Assembly (NCBI GenBank): GCA_015657535.1
Contig: JADHZB010001199.1
Span: 21,967-85,966, forward strand
Source: Nephromyces sp. MM_2019
Lineage: Eukaryota > Apicomplexa > Aconoidasida > Nephromycida
Direction: 5' to 3'
Length of the DNA: 64,000 nt
Part shown: one piece after another, positions 1 through 12,324 of the stretch
How positions within the stretch are numbered: the first letter of the stretch is position 1
How the letters are laid out: each line of letters begins with the position of its first letter
Translations under genes and position numbers: made by a program
Notes under the pieces: generated by a model
The model's database searches: none
Told to the model about the DNA's origin: nothing
What the model saw: the letters and a program-made list of their open reading frames with translations, nothing else

Positions 1-62
1 TCGGACATCGTGGAGCTACCAAAGCAATACTTACTATTGCCCTTGCTAAAATTGCTCTTGGT
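1..62 (+). CDS. Possible last codons of a plus-strand gene cut by the left edge
   Basis: One + frame reads G-H-R-G-A-T-K-A-I-L-T-I-A-L-A-K-I-A-L-G and then a TAA stop. The composition is protein-like, and the position is convergent with the 3' end of the rhomboid gene. A second + frame is also open here for slightly longer, so the assignment is a guess. No family is recognised. Confidence 0.15.
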
Positions 63-1408
63 TAAAGAAGTTGCCTTGTAGTGGCCAAAATTTCATATAG
101 GCCTTTTTTTGCTACATTGGAGAGGTAAGGCTCAGTTGTATTATCATTTAGACTTCTTCTATACAAGCGAAAAATCCATGATTATTAGGCTAAATACAAA
201 AAAATCATACAGCACCATAGGGCAGGGGAAGAATAGCCAACACCATACACATAATAGAATGCAAATTACCCCGGATATTGCGTTTTGAGTTCACCAGCTT
301 AATACGCTGGCTTGGGCGCAACCACATGCAAAGAATTAACTAAATACTACGTTGAACATCCAAAATTCTCAATCACCCAAATTAGCGCGCATAGACGAAC
401 AAGCGCACACGTCAAAGGAGGCAGAGATAAACACAATTAAGCAGTAGAGCAGAAAATCGCATAGATGAAACAGGCGAAAACCCCCTTAAAGGAAAAGTTT
501 CGGTAATATTTAATACACAAGCACTCAAGCTGGCAACCCAGCTATGCTCACTCGCCTCCGTACAAGATTCTCACTAAGGAAAACATTATACGCCTACACG
601 TCAGGCACTTCACGGCGCGAAAAATGCACTTCTGGCATTTAAAGAATTTATTATTCAGTGTTTAAGATTTTATCGCCTCGCAATTAAAACACGCCAATAT
701 CAGGGTTGATTTTTTAACAATTCTATATCGTAGGCTGGTGTTTTGGCACTACCATATCCTTTGTAAATTTTGGCTAGTTACTATCAGTGAGCGCTTATAC
801 AGTGTATTGCACGAAGATCTACTTTTAAGCGTAATATATTTACTCGAAAAATGAATCAAATATCGATTATACGCAGGAAAGGGCTGCGAGAGCCTGCAAA
901 GTACAGTGCTATCAACCTGAAACAAAAGACAAGCAAAAAGCATGAATAAACTCAGCCAATAACAAGAAAAGCCCTGAATGCTGTAAAAAGCAACGCATGA
1001 TAGGCTCGCTGGAAAGCACATTAAAATTGAAAAATCGAGCGAATTTGCAACCCTTTTGAAACTAAAAAACTTGAAGCTGCACTAACCCAAAAGCCACCAT
1101 ACATATACCGCTAACTGCCCATTAAATTAAAAAAAAATTGTGAAGATAGCCTGTTCGCATCGAAACAAATTTAAAGTTCATGGCTGGTGCACAATATATA
1201 AAGCTTTTACCAAATCAACACATTGTCAAAATAAAAAACAAGTGAGTCTTACAAGAAAACTGTGGAGCTTCTATCACATTTGATAATGCAAAAAATTTCT
1301 GAGAGCAATGAGAAAGCATGGCCATGTAGCTTTCACTCCTCTGACACCATATTAGACAGCTTGAAAAAAACTGAAGATTTATAATACCCTTCTTCCAGAT
1401 GTAATGAC
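63..1408. other. Spacer downstream of the rhomboid gene, no gene seen
   Basis: AT-rich sequence, A-rich on the + strand, consistent with the 3' flank or 3' UTR of the minus-strand rhomboid gene. The open frames here are short and lack good starts or splice sites. Confidence 0.5.
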
Positions 1409-4400
1409 CTAGTATCGAAATTTCATGAAATAAAGAGCGGCGCCGCTCAATATCCCTGTAATATGACCTTCATGGGCTGCAAATTAAACGAAAACAAAGA
1501 AAGTAACCTTAAGAAAGCAGTTTGTTCTTAAATTAGAGCAAATTTTATCTATCGGCAATACAATTCAATGCGAATTCCAAAATTTTTATCATCAGCAAAA
1601 CAGTACTCAATATAGTAAAATATGGTATTCGCCATAACATTATTTTTAGCATTTAACATAATGAAGCATCAATCACCTCGTAATTACCCCTAAAAATATT
1701 GAACTAACACAAAGGATGCCATAGCGAATGAATAAAGCCTGTGAGAGGAATAGCTATCCCTTTTTACAACACAAAGCGCAAGGTAAGCAGCAGCATTCCA
1801 CAAAGAGGGCATATATCACGCAGCAAAAACAAAGCCTAAAATACTATATTGAATAGCACTGGCAATAATACAGAGTATACAATATTCTTTATGCCATCTG
1901 AAAATAACCAGTCCAAAAAAACGTGAGAAATGCAAGGAAAACACAAAATAACCTTTTGAATCTTGGATCCCGCTAGATGCCATTACTTCGTACACAAAGA
2001 GGCAGCCAACCAGTATCGCCTAGAATAATTTCAAAATAACAGATTTGAAAGAAGCTCTATCTAGGCCCAGCTTGAATAAGCTAAACTTCACGTCATTTAA
2101 CCCTAGAATAACACAAAATTTTACACCTACTCGAAAGTAGATTAAAATATGCTCGAAATACATGGCTTGCGGTACCCACCATAGGAACTGGCAAAATTCC
2201 ATATATGTAAACATTGGACCAAGGATCTTTGAGGGCCACGATTGCCATGAGTCCATTCACTGCTCCACTTGCGCCTAATCTATATTACACCAAATTCATT
2301 TGAATGAAGGCAGTCACTTGATAGTATAACAAAGTAGAAACAAGCAAAAAAAAATTTAGTAGCAGCAAAAATAATATCCATAGAAGTAGCTAAAAGTTAT
2401 TAAAAGGTAAAAGAAACTAAGATTGCCAACGGATTAAACTAAAAGCTTTCAAAAGCGTAAGCCTAAACACTAGATTTTAAAGCATGAAAAGCTGAAGGAA
2501 GAATTTTTTTCTTAGTACTAGATTTTCTCGTACAATTACTACCCATGTGCATATGAACGAACTTTCTCGAAAGATTAAAATTCTATGAATCAAGCAGGCA
2601 TGAACTTTGCAGCTCAAACCACATAACCAGCAACACTACTGAGTCTCTTCAATTTCACAATAAAAATTAGTAGCATGACTGGAAACTTCAGAAAATGGAT
2701 ACATGCATCTGAAGGAACGAAGAAGCTATCTTGTTTTCCCACCATGAAAGACCAAAAAAAATTTCTTTTTCATTAGTGAGGTAAGCACGAATACCGAAAG
2801 CCTTACACGGGGGCATATGGTGCCTTCTGTTGCCTCAAAGTAATTGTTTGTACAAGCGTTCCAAGAAAGCCACAAAGCTGTAACAACATTCAGAAAGGAG
2901 AATTATTATTTTAGACTTATCGCAACAGGCATACCACAGGGAATTCCCAGTGAGATAATACAATCACTAAACAATGTAATGAGAAATAGGCGATAGTACA
3001 GTTCACTGTCTCGTCAAACACAGTATCAAGGGAGACACACTGCAGTAAATTGTAGTATAGCGGCAAAAGAGCCTCACTTTAAATAGCCATATCCTTGTTG
3101 AATTTTACGTATTTATTGGTCCTGGTCTAAGCTACCAGATGGGTTGGCAAGGCGGCTTCAATTCTGATAGAAAAGTCCCACTTTTAGTTCTTTAAGTACT
3201 TCACTCATAAAAAAAGAACTCTAAAAAGCTTAAATACGGCCCGTAGACAAAAAATTCAAATTAAACCTACATCAAGATCAAATCTCAAAGGTGTGTTGTT
3301 AGGTGCGTGTATGTGCGTGCTGGTTTGAAGTTTCTAGGGAATATATGAGATATTGTGTTGGTGCTTTGTATCGTGTGTGCGCTAGTTTGTACTATCTCTA
3401 TGCTATATTTTCCTCTCCATAACTATCATTGCATCCTCTTAATAATTTTTTCGATCAATAATGCACAAAAAAAAGTACTCCAGAGCACCCTTTCCTAAAA
3501 CATTTTAGGGACCGATTATGCGTCAATGGAACGCTCTTTCTTTCAAGACAAATCTCTTTACCATATCATAATGCCATTAAATTCAGAAAACAGCTATGCT
3601 TCACCTGGTCATTACTTCGTAAACTTTATTTATGCAATTTACGAAATTTTTAGTACACTAATAGTCTTGGGCTCTTTTCAGTTTTTTAATAGTTTTTAAA
3701 TCTTTCTTTGAGTATATAAGTTTAGAGTTAAAATCATACAATCAATCACACAAAGGGCTACCGAAACTACGCAAGTATAACAATTGATATCGTCCAAGCT
3801 TTTTGGATTCATGGAACCTTCTGTAAATACTTACCATATACGAAAGAACAAAAGCCCGGGCGCCAAGCATCATCTCCACCGCTCTTCCCATGAAGAATCC
3901 AGCACACATATTAAATAAGAAGTGCTGAAGAAGTTAGCATAACATACACATGAGTAAACTGTTTCAAGCAATATAAGGCTCAAGTGAAAATCTCCCCTTC
4001 GCTAAATTTTTAAAAGCAGCATTTTTTCCAAACTAACCGAAAAATCCCTATGACTAAAGTTTGCAGTAATCAGGGTATGAAATTTCCATCTTGCAACATC
4101 TTGCCATCGGCAAGTAAAATTCCTGTAGAAATAAAGAGATTTCACATTTATGTGCTATCCAATAGAATAGTTATACGTCTTATTCATTCTATTTATGGGA
4201 ACACCCCATGAAATGAGCTTTCTTAACTGGAAGAGGTCATAATAACCTTTAAAAGAGTCATTCCATAAAAAAATGAAATAAAGTATCATTCTTCACATCA
4301 GCTTTGCAGCACCGGTTTTTTCCTAATTCCAAAGCACACGCAAATTATAATACAGCTAATTTCGTATGGTAGAGCCTATAGGATGGAAAAATTAAACGGC

Positions 4401-5938
4401 AAAATCATAAAAATAAAGAATATGAAGTGCTTACCTCCACATAAAGTCGGTAGATATTAAACCATTATTCTGAACCTAAAAATTTGCCACACGCAAACGA
4501 TAGAGGGTACACTCTGATTATTAGCATATCGAAATGTTTATCAAAGATAAGGCGGTCCATAAATCACAAAGCATTACTTAAATACCAATAGAAAAAGGAT
4601 TCTAAATCCACAAACAACACTAAAAAAGGCTTGTACAAGCCAATAACGTCAAAATCACCAAGTGTCAGAGAGCAAGACTCTCATAGGCTCAAAAAACGCA
4701 TAGTACTTAAACAGGTGTTCAGCCTCATTTTTTGGGTAGTATAATTTCAGTGATAAGCCACAAGTGGAGTAAAATATATTGCAAATTCAGTGGCATAAAC
4801 TCAGGGAAGAAAACCGTACCTAAAAGCCAGAATTACGTGGCTGCAAGAAAAGAAGCACGCAAAAATAATGCAAACCCCTGTGTCTAAAAAGGCTTAGCCA
4901 ATCAGTTTCGCAATAATGCACTCCAACAAAACATGCCCGAAAACTGCTTACCCTACTAGTAAAATAATCATACCGACTCGGCTTGGAGATACTCCTGCGT
5001 AGAGAACAGCAATGTGGATAGGCATAGACACTACAAATTAGAAGCTTGATTCTTGGTCTATTATTCCAACACCTTAGAGAATCTAACCCGTAATAACCAC
5101 TCTAGTAGCACAGTCGGGGACAGCGCAAATCACAAAAAGTTAAAAGGTAGGAGCAAGAAGTAGTGGTCAGATCAAAATTCTTAAGGCCGATGATTCTATC
5201 GGTGCTATACTATAGGCTATTTATATTGAATAAGCTTTAGTATACAGAGGAAATTTTATGAATACACGCCCTTCTACTACAAAAAAGAATTCAAGACCAT
5301 ATGGATATCGTTCCTCAATCCAAGACTAGTAACACTTAAAAGCTACCTATAAAATTGCAGTATTGCGCAGACACCAACTTATCGAAATAATTTTTGGCTA
5401 ACCAGGCGAAAAAGGTAGCCGTGTTCACACCTAGGAAGATCCAGGTCATAGGGCAATTCGAATTCCTGTACAAGTTATGTATTGCACGATATGCTGGATG
5501 GTTCCACGCTCGCATACGCGTATCAACAAGAAATCCTTCAATTCTCCTACTCACCATTTTGTTCCACACTTCCCTACCCAGTCTCCTATATAATCTACGG
5601 TACCTTTCATCCAGTAGTTGAACCCTGGTGCTCCACGACTTAAGCATAGGTTGAGTTAATTTTTTCAGACTAGCATTACTGTTCTGCATATAAATCGGCG
5701 CCATATTCAAAGTTGATTTACCAGAGGATCTGAGTTTTGCAACTAATGATTTTATCAATTCTTGCTTTCTTTCCATGTCAATGAAGCGAAAGTAAGGGCT
5801 AAACAAGGAGTTAGGCAATGTCAGGTGCTTTAATTTCGTTCCAAGAGGAACGTTTAAATTCTTTGAGAACATGAGGAACTGAGAGCGTAGCACCTGGAAG
5901 CTCCTCCCCAAGCTGAAGCCCCCCCATGAGCTGCGCAT
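1409..5938 (-). CDS. Rhomboid-family intramembrane serine protease, mitochondrial (PARL/Pcp1/ROM6 type)
   Basis: Intramembrane serine protease, predicted for the mitochondrial inner membrane. Exons on the minus strand: 5938-5379 (end uncertain, could be 5347), 4122-4038, 3924-3835, 2877-2807, 2279-2180, 2019-1953, 1476-1409. All junctions are GT-AG and in phase, giving about 346 aa, the usual length for this subfamily. The start MRSSWGGFSLGRSFQVLRSQ is rich in Arg and Ser with no acidic residue, like a mitochondrial presequence. Motifs in order: first membrane segment TWIFLGVNTATFFAW; the loop and TM2 motif FSHRDFSHFLFNM (HxxxN); the catalytic serine in LGASGAVNG; and the catalytic histidine in AHEGHITGILSG. 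The stop follows directly after the last membrane segment. The family assignment is firm from the catalytic pair. The subfamily rests on the N-terminal extension and the extra first membrane segment (inference). The exon 1 donor is the weakest junction. Confidence 0.88.
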
Positions 5939-5957
5939 GGCCTTAATCTCCGAGAAG
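5939..5957. promoter_or_regulatory. 19-bp gap between two divergent start codons (shared promoter candidate)
   Basis: The rhomboid ATG (minus strand, 5938) and the proposed ATG of the plus-strand gene (5958) face away from each other 19 bp apart. If both are right, the 5' UTRs overlap and transcription must initiate inside or across the opposite gene. No TATA-like element is obvious. Confidence 0.3.
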
Positions 5958-7821
5958 ATGAAGTTGCACAAATCAAGGTGAGGGATGCGAGTACCCCCCT
6001 AAAGTTTTTGTTATCTCTCAACTTTATTTCTAAGAAGGTTCTTCTCTTTGGGTTGAAAGTGACAAATCTCTGGACGAGTCTACGGCTTGAAAACTGTTGT
6101 GGGCGGCCGTGTGAAGACGAGAAATTAATTAACATCTGTACTGGCTTTTATATCACGCACTTGACCAGGACCGAGAATGTTGATGAGCCATATAACCTCA
6201 AAACAACAGCCTCTTCATTGTTTGTCGTTGCCAAAGGTATTGTCATCCGACGGAGCTGGAAAAGCGAATCGAGCAGTGGTTGCTATCGTGCAAAAGTACC
6301 TGCCACAGGGAGATAGTGCCACCTGAATTTGCTTGGAGTAGTAATCTTCCACTGACCCCTTCGCTGCCTAAGGTCTCGTTCAGGTATGTCCAAAAATTAG
6401 CCTATCCCATTATTTTGATCCTGCAGTGAAACAGGATTGTGCTCATGTGAAGAGACTACGCATGCGAACTTAAAGTGTACAATGTGTGGTACGCACTATC
6501 AGTTGTGCCTACTGTATATCGGACTGTGTATGTGTAGGAAGAGGGCCACCTAGTTTGTGTACTATGCACCGTACTAACATTACAAGGTAATTGAATAGCA
6601 AGGTTACAGATGGTAGAGCTTTGCCACCTGAGTATGCATTGAGCACTGTGGAGTTGCACGAGTTCCTTTTGTGATGGCCTCAAATAGAAAATATATTCCC
6701 TGAATACTTTTAATCAACTTTCATGGCTGCTATGGTGCTCGTTCAAATGTCAAGCTTTTTTTGTGACTAGGGCAAGCGAGATGTGGCAGCGATTTCGTTC
6801 CAGTCAGCAACATAGACAACAGGTGTCCTTTTTGACTGAGAATACCTGAAGTTCAGGTATCCCAATAAGTAGGCGATAAAATAGGGATAACTTTAATGGC
6901 ACCACGCTAATTCAGTAACTATCAACTCTTTTATCCATTTGTGTGTTCATTGCGAATTTAGGCAAATTTACACGTGAAATCTAGAATTTCACAGACAGGG
7001 CTTCGCTATTTAGATTCACTTAGGCGGTTGGAAACATGCCGTGGCATCATTGGCATTGAGCTGTAGTAATCTACTCGACCCTTGGGCACTTCATGAACTT
7101 CATTGATGCTTGGCTTCATTCTCTAAGAAAAATCAATACTTACTTTAGAACAGCTCCTATGCAGTTACCGGATTCTTCGCCGCAAAAGGTATACTGAAAA
7201 GATGCTCAGTGACTTCAGGGTGTCTGATGCACGGTGAACTAAGTGTTATCCCCATAAGCTGGCATCTAATTACACTATGTTATATTCATCAAAAATGAAT
7301 TTTTCGCTAGTTTCACCTTTTATTTTTGAGTAAACTATTTGCCAACCTACAAGAGTACCCCATTAATATCCAGAATTTCTACTTAAACGTCGTGACTCAT
7401 TCAAAATCTGCGAGCTTCTAAGAGAGACACAGTGTTATCATATATCATAGTTTCTAAGATGCTTATTACTAGAAGAAATTTTGATTTCCCTTTGTCTTGG
7501 ACTTCTAGCTTCCTACCCTGGTGTTTACGTGATATAAACAAGCTAATCATATTTCATATTGTCGCTGTCACGATATAGTTCTTTGGGCTTTACACTAATG
7601 AATTGAATTCATGCTCATCAATAGGTTTACTTGCCGAGGTCCAAGGGTAATTTCTTTTGCGTAAAACCTAATACATAGAATGTCGTGCATGGATTCCATG
7701 TACCTTGCCTCTCTCATATTCATGTCATTGAAAAATAGTTGCATTACTTTTGTGTACTTTCACAGCGACGTTGAAACAAAGTCCTTACGGGGATACTAGC
7801 ATCGAAGCTCTCACTGATTAA
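5958..7821 (+). CDS. Uncharacterised 199-aa Cys-rich protein (candidate zinc-binding), 9 small exons
   Basis: I do not recognise a family. Proposed exons: 5958-5977, 6237-6383, 6427-6527, 6610-6670, 6771-6822, 6962-7062, 7149-7188, 7625-7646, 7766-7821. All introns are GT-AG and all junctions keep phase, for a total of 600 nt including the stop. Notable stretches are PTELEKRIEQWLLSC, a C-x-C...C-x-x-C pair in LCSCEETTHANLKCTMCGTH that could hold a metal, and a Leu/Arg-rich helix, LRYLDSLRRLE. The protein ends in SPYGDTSIEALTD. Introns of 43-140 bp predominate, shorter than in neighbouring genes. The first exon codes for only six full codons. Uncertain points are the choice of first exon and the GTGATG donor at 6671. 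A frame open over 5978-6316 competes with exon 2 but does not splice onward. Confidence 0.5.
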
Positions 7822-10800
7822 CTTAGGGTGTATGCTCGTGCCAAAACTCTGAACTTGTCCTGCATTTGCTGTTGTATTAATGCCTTGAGAAATAAAAGCT
7901 GATCAGGCTTCGGAAAAATGTGTTGCAGCAGATTGTACATACCAGGCATACATAACAAAAGAATGTACGGTTACCCTGCAGCTCCCACGATTTGTTTAAA
8001 AAGAAATGGTGAGCAACGATTTGGTATATTCTGAGAGGCACTACCGAGCATTGCTTATGGGGTTAAAAGCTTCCTGCCAGTTTAAAGGATACGCGGGGTA
8101 GCAAGCAGATGTATTTTCTGGCAGCATAGTTGGGTTGATACTTGCAAGCATTTCGGGTTGCTGCATGATGCATTCTTGTATATAAAAAGGGCGCACTTCT
8201 ACTTTTTATCTGCCATGCAATTCATAAAAATATTACGAACTCATAATTAGGTTATTTGTCAATCCCCTTTGAACAAGATATTTCCCAAGCGGACATAGAC
8301 CTCTGGACGTGCAGCTCAACTACTCCTTTACGTTTCCGTTCTGTTGCGATCTTGATATTACGGCTTGAATATTATTCTCAATTCATGCACTATAAGTCGA
8401 ATTTTCCTCATAGCACTTCAAAAGCACTGTGTTGTCATTGGCATGAAAACCATTGCTAGATATTGCTAACTTCAGCACAATTTTCACTCTTTAGAGCTTT
8501 AGTGCATATAAACGGTATCTGATTACATCTGAAGGCATCGACAGATGGTGTTTTTCCATTGAAAAAGTTTAATCTTTTATTACTATTTGAGTCTTAAAAA
8601 TGTCGTGCTTGTCGCTTAAATATTGGGATGTTACAATTGCATGTACAACTAGTTCCTTAATCTTGCAGGGACCCCTTATAACTTTGGTCAAAAAATTTTA
8701 TTTGAGGTGCCTATTACGATATTTTCTGCCGCGAGCCGACGCGGTACAAATCACTGCTTTGATAGTTAATGGACAGCCTTTTTCATACCTTCGGTAATAG
8801 CACTTTCATGAAAGGACACTCAACCTGCTTCACAACATTGCTTCGCCGCTAGAATCACAAGATTTTATTTTCAATGCTGATCACACGGATTCTGCTGTTA
8901 ATATCAACAAATTATCCTAACATCACTCTCTATAAATCCATATAATCTTCTGATTGCTGGGTTACACCAATGTGTTGCCTGAGGGATGTCATTGGTACCA
9001 GCCTTCTTTGAGTGGTCTAAAGATACCTGTTTGCACCGCTGCGCGGCGTATCGAAATGCGTGTAGCGCGGCTTTATGTACCACGAAGCAATGATCATTTA
9101 ATGAATCCATGTTTATACGCTCTCTATTCTCAGAGCAACTACTTATGGTCTCACAATCCTTGGGGCCAATTCATGGTAACTTGCTATTCTAGTCGCAGGC
9201 AAGGCTCTGCAAGCCTTGCTGCCTGCCTAAACGGATACATGCTGCAGGTTTGTTACTACGGTGATCACGGGCTACGGCGCTACAGACATTAATAAGGACA
9301 CTTTATACATTGTATTTAATCGCACAGGACTGAAAGAAATCTATTCTTGCACCGATTTCCTTGTTACCCAGACGTTCAGCTTGTCCACTCTTAGAAATTT
9401 ATATATAGGTCCATAATCGGAATCTGTCACCCCTCAATTTTTGAATGATCCATAAATAGCCTTAATTCGTCAATTGCGCCCTTGGCATATTCCATTCACC
9501 TTTCTTACGAGATTGTATCCTGTCTACTCTATGTCGTTGACCCATAAATATTAACCTCCGTTTACAAAGCTACCTATATGTTGTTGGGCCTGTAATCACA
9601 CATCTGTTGGAAGACTAAATGATGCCGGTTGCGAAAGCAAATGAAGCAGCGTGTTGCCCAGATTTGCTACACGAATATTTCGCAGCTCTCAGCAAGATTA
9701 GCGAGTTACTTCTCCGTCTGAAGTGCCTGCTCTCCCTGACTGCAGTGTCATGCAGCGACCTCATCCTCGTTGCTGCTTGAGCGCTGGCTCGTAATAGGTA
9801 AGGGGTACGTATCGCAAATGCGGAATGATGAAACCCCACTAGAAATGAAATGATCCTACTTCAGGATTTACCCTGCGGTTTCGAACTGCAGCAAATGTAT
9901 AATTACCTACGCTCTTGAATATCAGGTAAAAGCATTTATAAGTGCGAATTTTACGTATCATCGCAAAGTATCTGCCCAATCGCTGTTCTACCCATTACTA
10001 TGACAAGGCGCGAATAGGCCTCAGTTGTTCTAATACAATATCCATTGATCTAGATATTTAAGATCATTTTCTGAAAATACTGGCTGAGCTGCTTTAAATC
10101 GACTACACATGGCTGGAACAAACAAGGGAAATTTTTTTTCCACATTTTCAGTGTAACCTAGGCTAAAGCAAGCATAGTAGCCCGAAAAACCAGTGGCATT
10201 GTTGAAAGTGCTGCAACTTATTTTCACTTCCCAGCATATAAGCATTGACGCAGTGCACTGCTATGCATTTCATGCTTGTACATGTGGATGAAGGTATGCG
10301 ATACCCCTGGTAAAACGTGACATACGGGTATAGAAGTTACCGTCTTAACATAATTAACTTTTTATTTTATGCATGTGGCCCTCAGCTATTGCAGTATATG
10401 TGATGAATACGTGTCAAGGTAGAATACGCATGAGGCCGAAGTAATTTGTTTCCCGCTTAGTGGAAAGGAAGAAAGTAATTAGATGAAACTGAGCGTGCGC
10501 AGCCGAATGGGTGATATGAACTCAAACAGAATGTGAGGTTGCTTATTCCTGGCTCAGCATATTCATTGGTGATGTGTGTACGCTCAAGTTTGTTAATGAA
10601 GGAAATATTAGGACGCATGAAAACCCCAGCAGATCATATTAAGCAGGGTTCAAGGGTCGTGCAAAGTATAGGCAGACGATACAGGCTGCTGCTTAGAGTT
10701 TTTTGCTCACACTGCAGACACTCTCAGAACCTAGGGTAGCGTTGGCTACGATGAAATAGTAAACAGTAGTCTACCGAAACTGGCCAGCATGTGCTGGTAA

Positions 10801-12324
10801 CTTTAAAATTGTAGCTGTCGTTATAAAACGAACGAGATGCTGCACATGTGCTTATGCCATGAAAATGTAGGGGTATCAGCTTGACGGGAAGTGTCAGTAA
10901 GCTAGGGAGCATGCACATCCCATAAAATGACGCAGATATGCTTAGATTATCTGCTTCCCATGCTTGCGGCTACCTGGTGGCAGCCTGTACAGAAATATTG
11001 GTACATGTGACAAACATAAGCTCACTTGAAAACTGCGTGCCTTTTAGAGACACGTCCGCAACCTTCGAATTTGCAACTGCTGGAGAACTTATTTCTAGTG
11101 TCCTGCCATCTAGAGACACTTGGAGCACGCTCACAAGCGAAGTCTTTTGAACGGTCTGCAGCGCCGAAACCGGTAATTGCCAAGAGACAATAGCTTTCAC
11201 GATTTTTTGGCGTTGCAAGTGCCCCAGACAACTCTAATATTACAGCAATAGTCGTTAATATCGTTTTTTGTTCTGTTGATGCCTAGCGATGACGTTAATA
11301 CCCGGTTGCAACAGGAATCTTACAGGATGCAAGCATCATACATAGACTTCGCGAAGAAGCCTACTAAGCATGAAACGAGAACATCTCGCTCCTTCAGTGT
11401 TCGCTGAAAGCCGCTAGACCTCTCTGACTGTTGTTAGCGTATCCAGCGGTATGACTCGAGGCCTGATCTGACCAATTCTTGCAGATATATAGAGCGCAAT
11501 ATCGCTAATCGAAAAAAAACTAAAGCTAGCAGGTAAACATAAATTCAGCACAGGCGCGCCTTCTTAATCTTTAGTGATAAACATATAGATTATGACCCGC
11601 GTGATTCACGAAATTCTAGTAAACTTCGAATTAATGATATATTTCTAGGCACAAGTTTTTCAAGGGAGACTGAATTTACGCATTATGCTGTAGCTACACC
11701 TCATAGACGGGCCACCTTTAATTTTATGCACGTGCAGCACTCCATCTACCAAATATTCAAAATATAAATCTGGAAAGATTTTATGGCATTCCGCCTAAGC
11801 TGATATCAAGACAAGGAGTCAAAACTTCGCCCTCCTAGACAAAGCATTCTCAGCACTACTAGAACCCCGTAAAATTCGAAGCAGTGGAGTAAAGCTAAAA
11901 AGTGGGGCAACTACTGTAACGAAACGAAATTGCGTGCGAATTCTGTAGAAGCAATACATTTACCATAAAATTAAGCACAGCAGAATATAAAAATGCATTC
12001 AATGTTCCTAATGAAAAACAAAATAGTAAGATCAAAAAACCACACCTATGTTGCCATCATTATGCAAACTAGCTTGGGAGCAGGCAGTAACATGGATGTT
12101 GATATTGTGCAACAGCAGCGATGGGTAGCCTGAAGTAGCTTCCTGTTTTCACCACTTCAGAACCTCTATGTTTTTCAGCAACTAGCTATGCCAATCTATT
12201 CTTCCTGAGCTTACTCCGATGACGCAAAACAAGCGCTTCCTATTTAGCCGCAGCAAATCTGCACTTATCGATAAAAGCTGCAACGTAATATCATTCAAAT
12301 TGTCAACAATATATTCTCCTTAGG
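7822..12324. other. Gene-poor stretch with only ambiguous open frames
   Basis: The + strand is T-rich to about 9.5 kb, then composition is mixed. Short open frames occur at 8954-9292 (+), 8904-9110 (-), 9619-9777 (+), 9615-9839 (-), 10938-11150 (+) and 10970-11218 (-). At three loci both strands are open at once, so the strand cannot be chosen, and I found no chain of in-phase splice sites. This could be intergenic DNA or a gene with small exons that I failed to assemble. Confidence 0.4.

Noticed and set aside
6178..6315. Third open plus frame starting at an ATG at 6178
   Set aside because: All three plus frames are open here. Only the frame used in the model reaches a GTATGT donor that joins an in-phase exon.
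5978..6316. 112-codon plus-strand frame near the rhomboid start
   Set aside because: It has no ATG start, overlaps the better exon 6237-6383 in another frame, and offers no in-phase onward splice.
10938..11231. Open frames on both strands (70 and 82 codons), both protein-like
   Set aside because: The strand cannot be chosen and neither has a splice partner. Kept only as part of the unresolved stretch.
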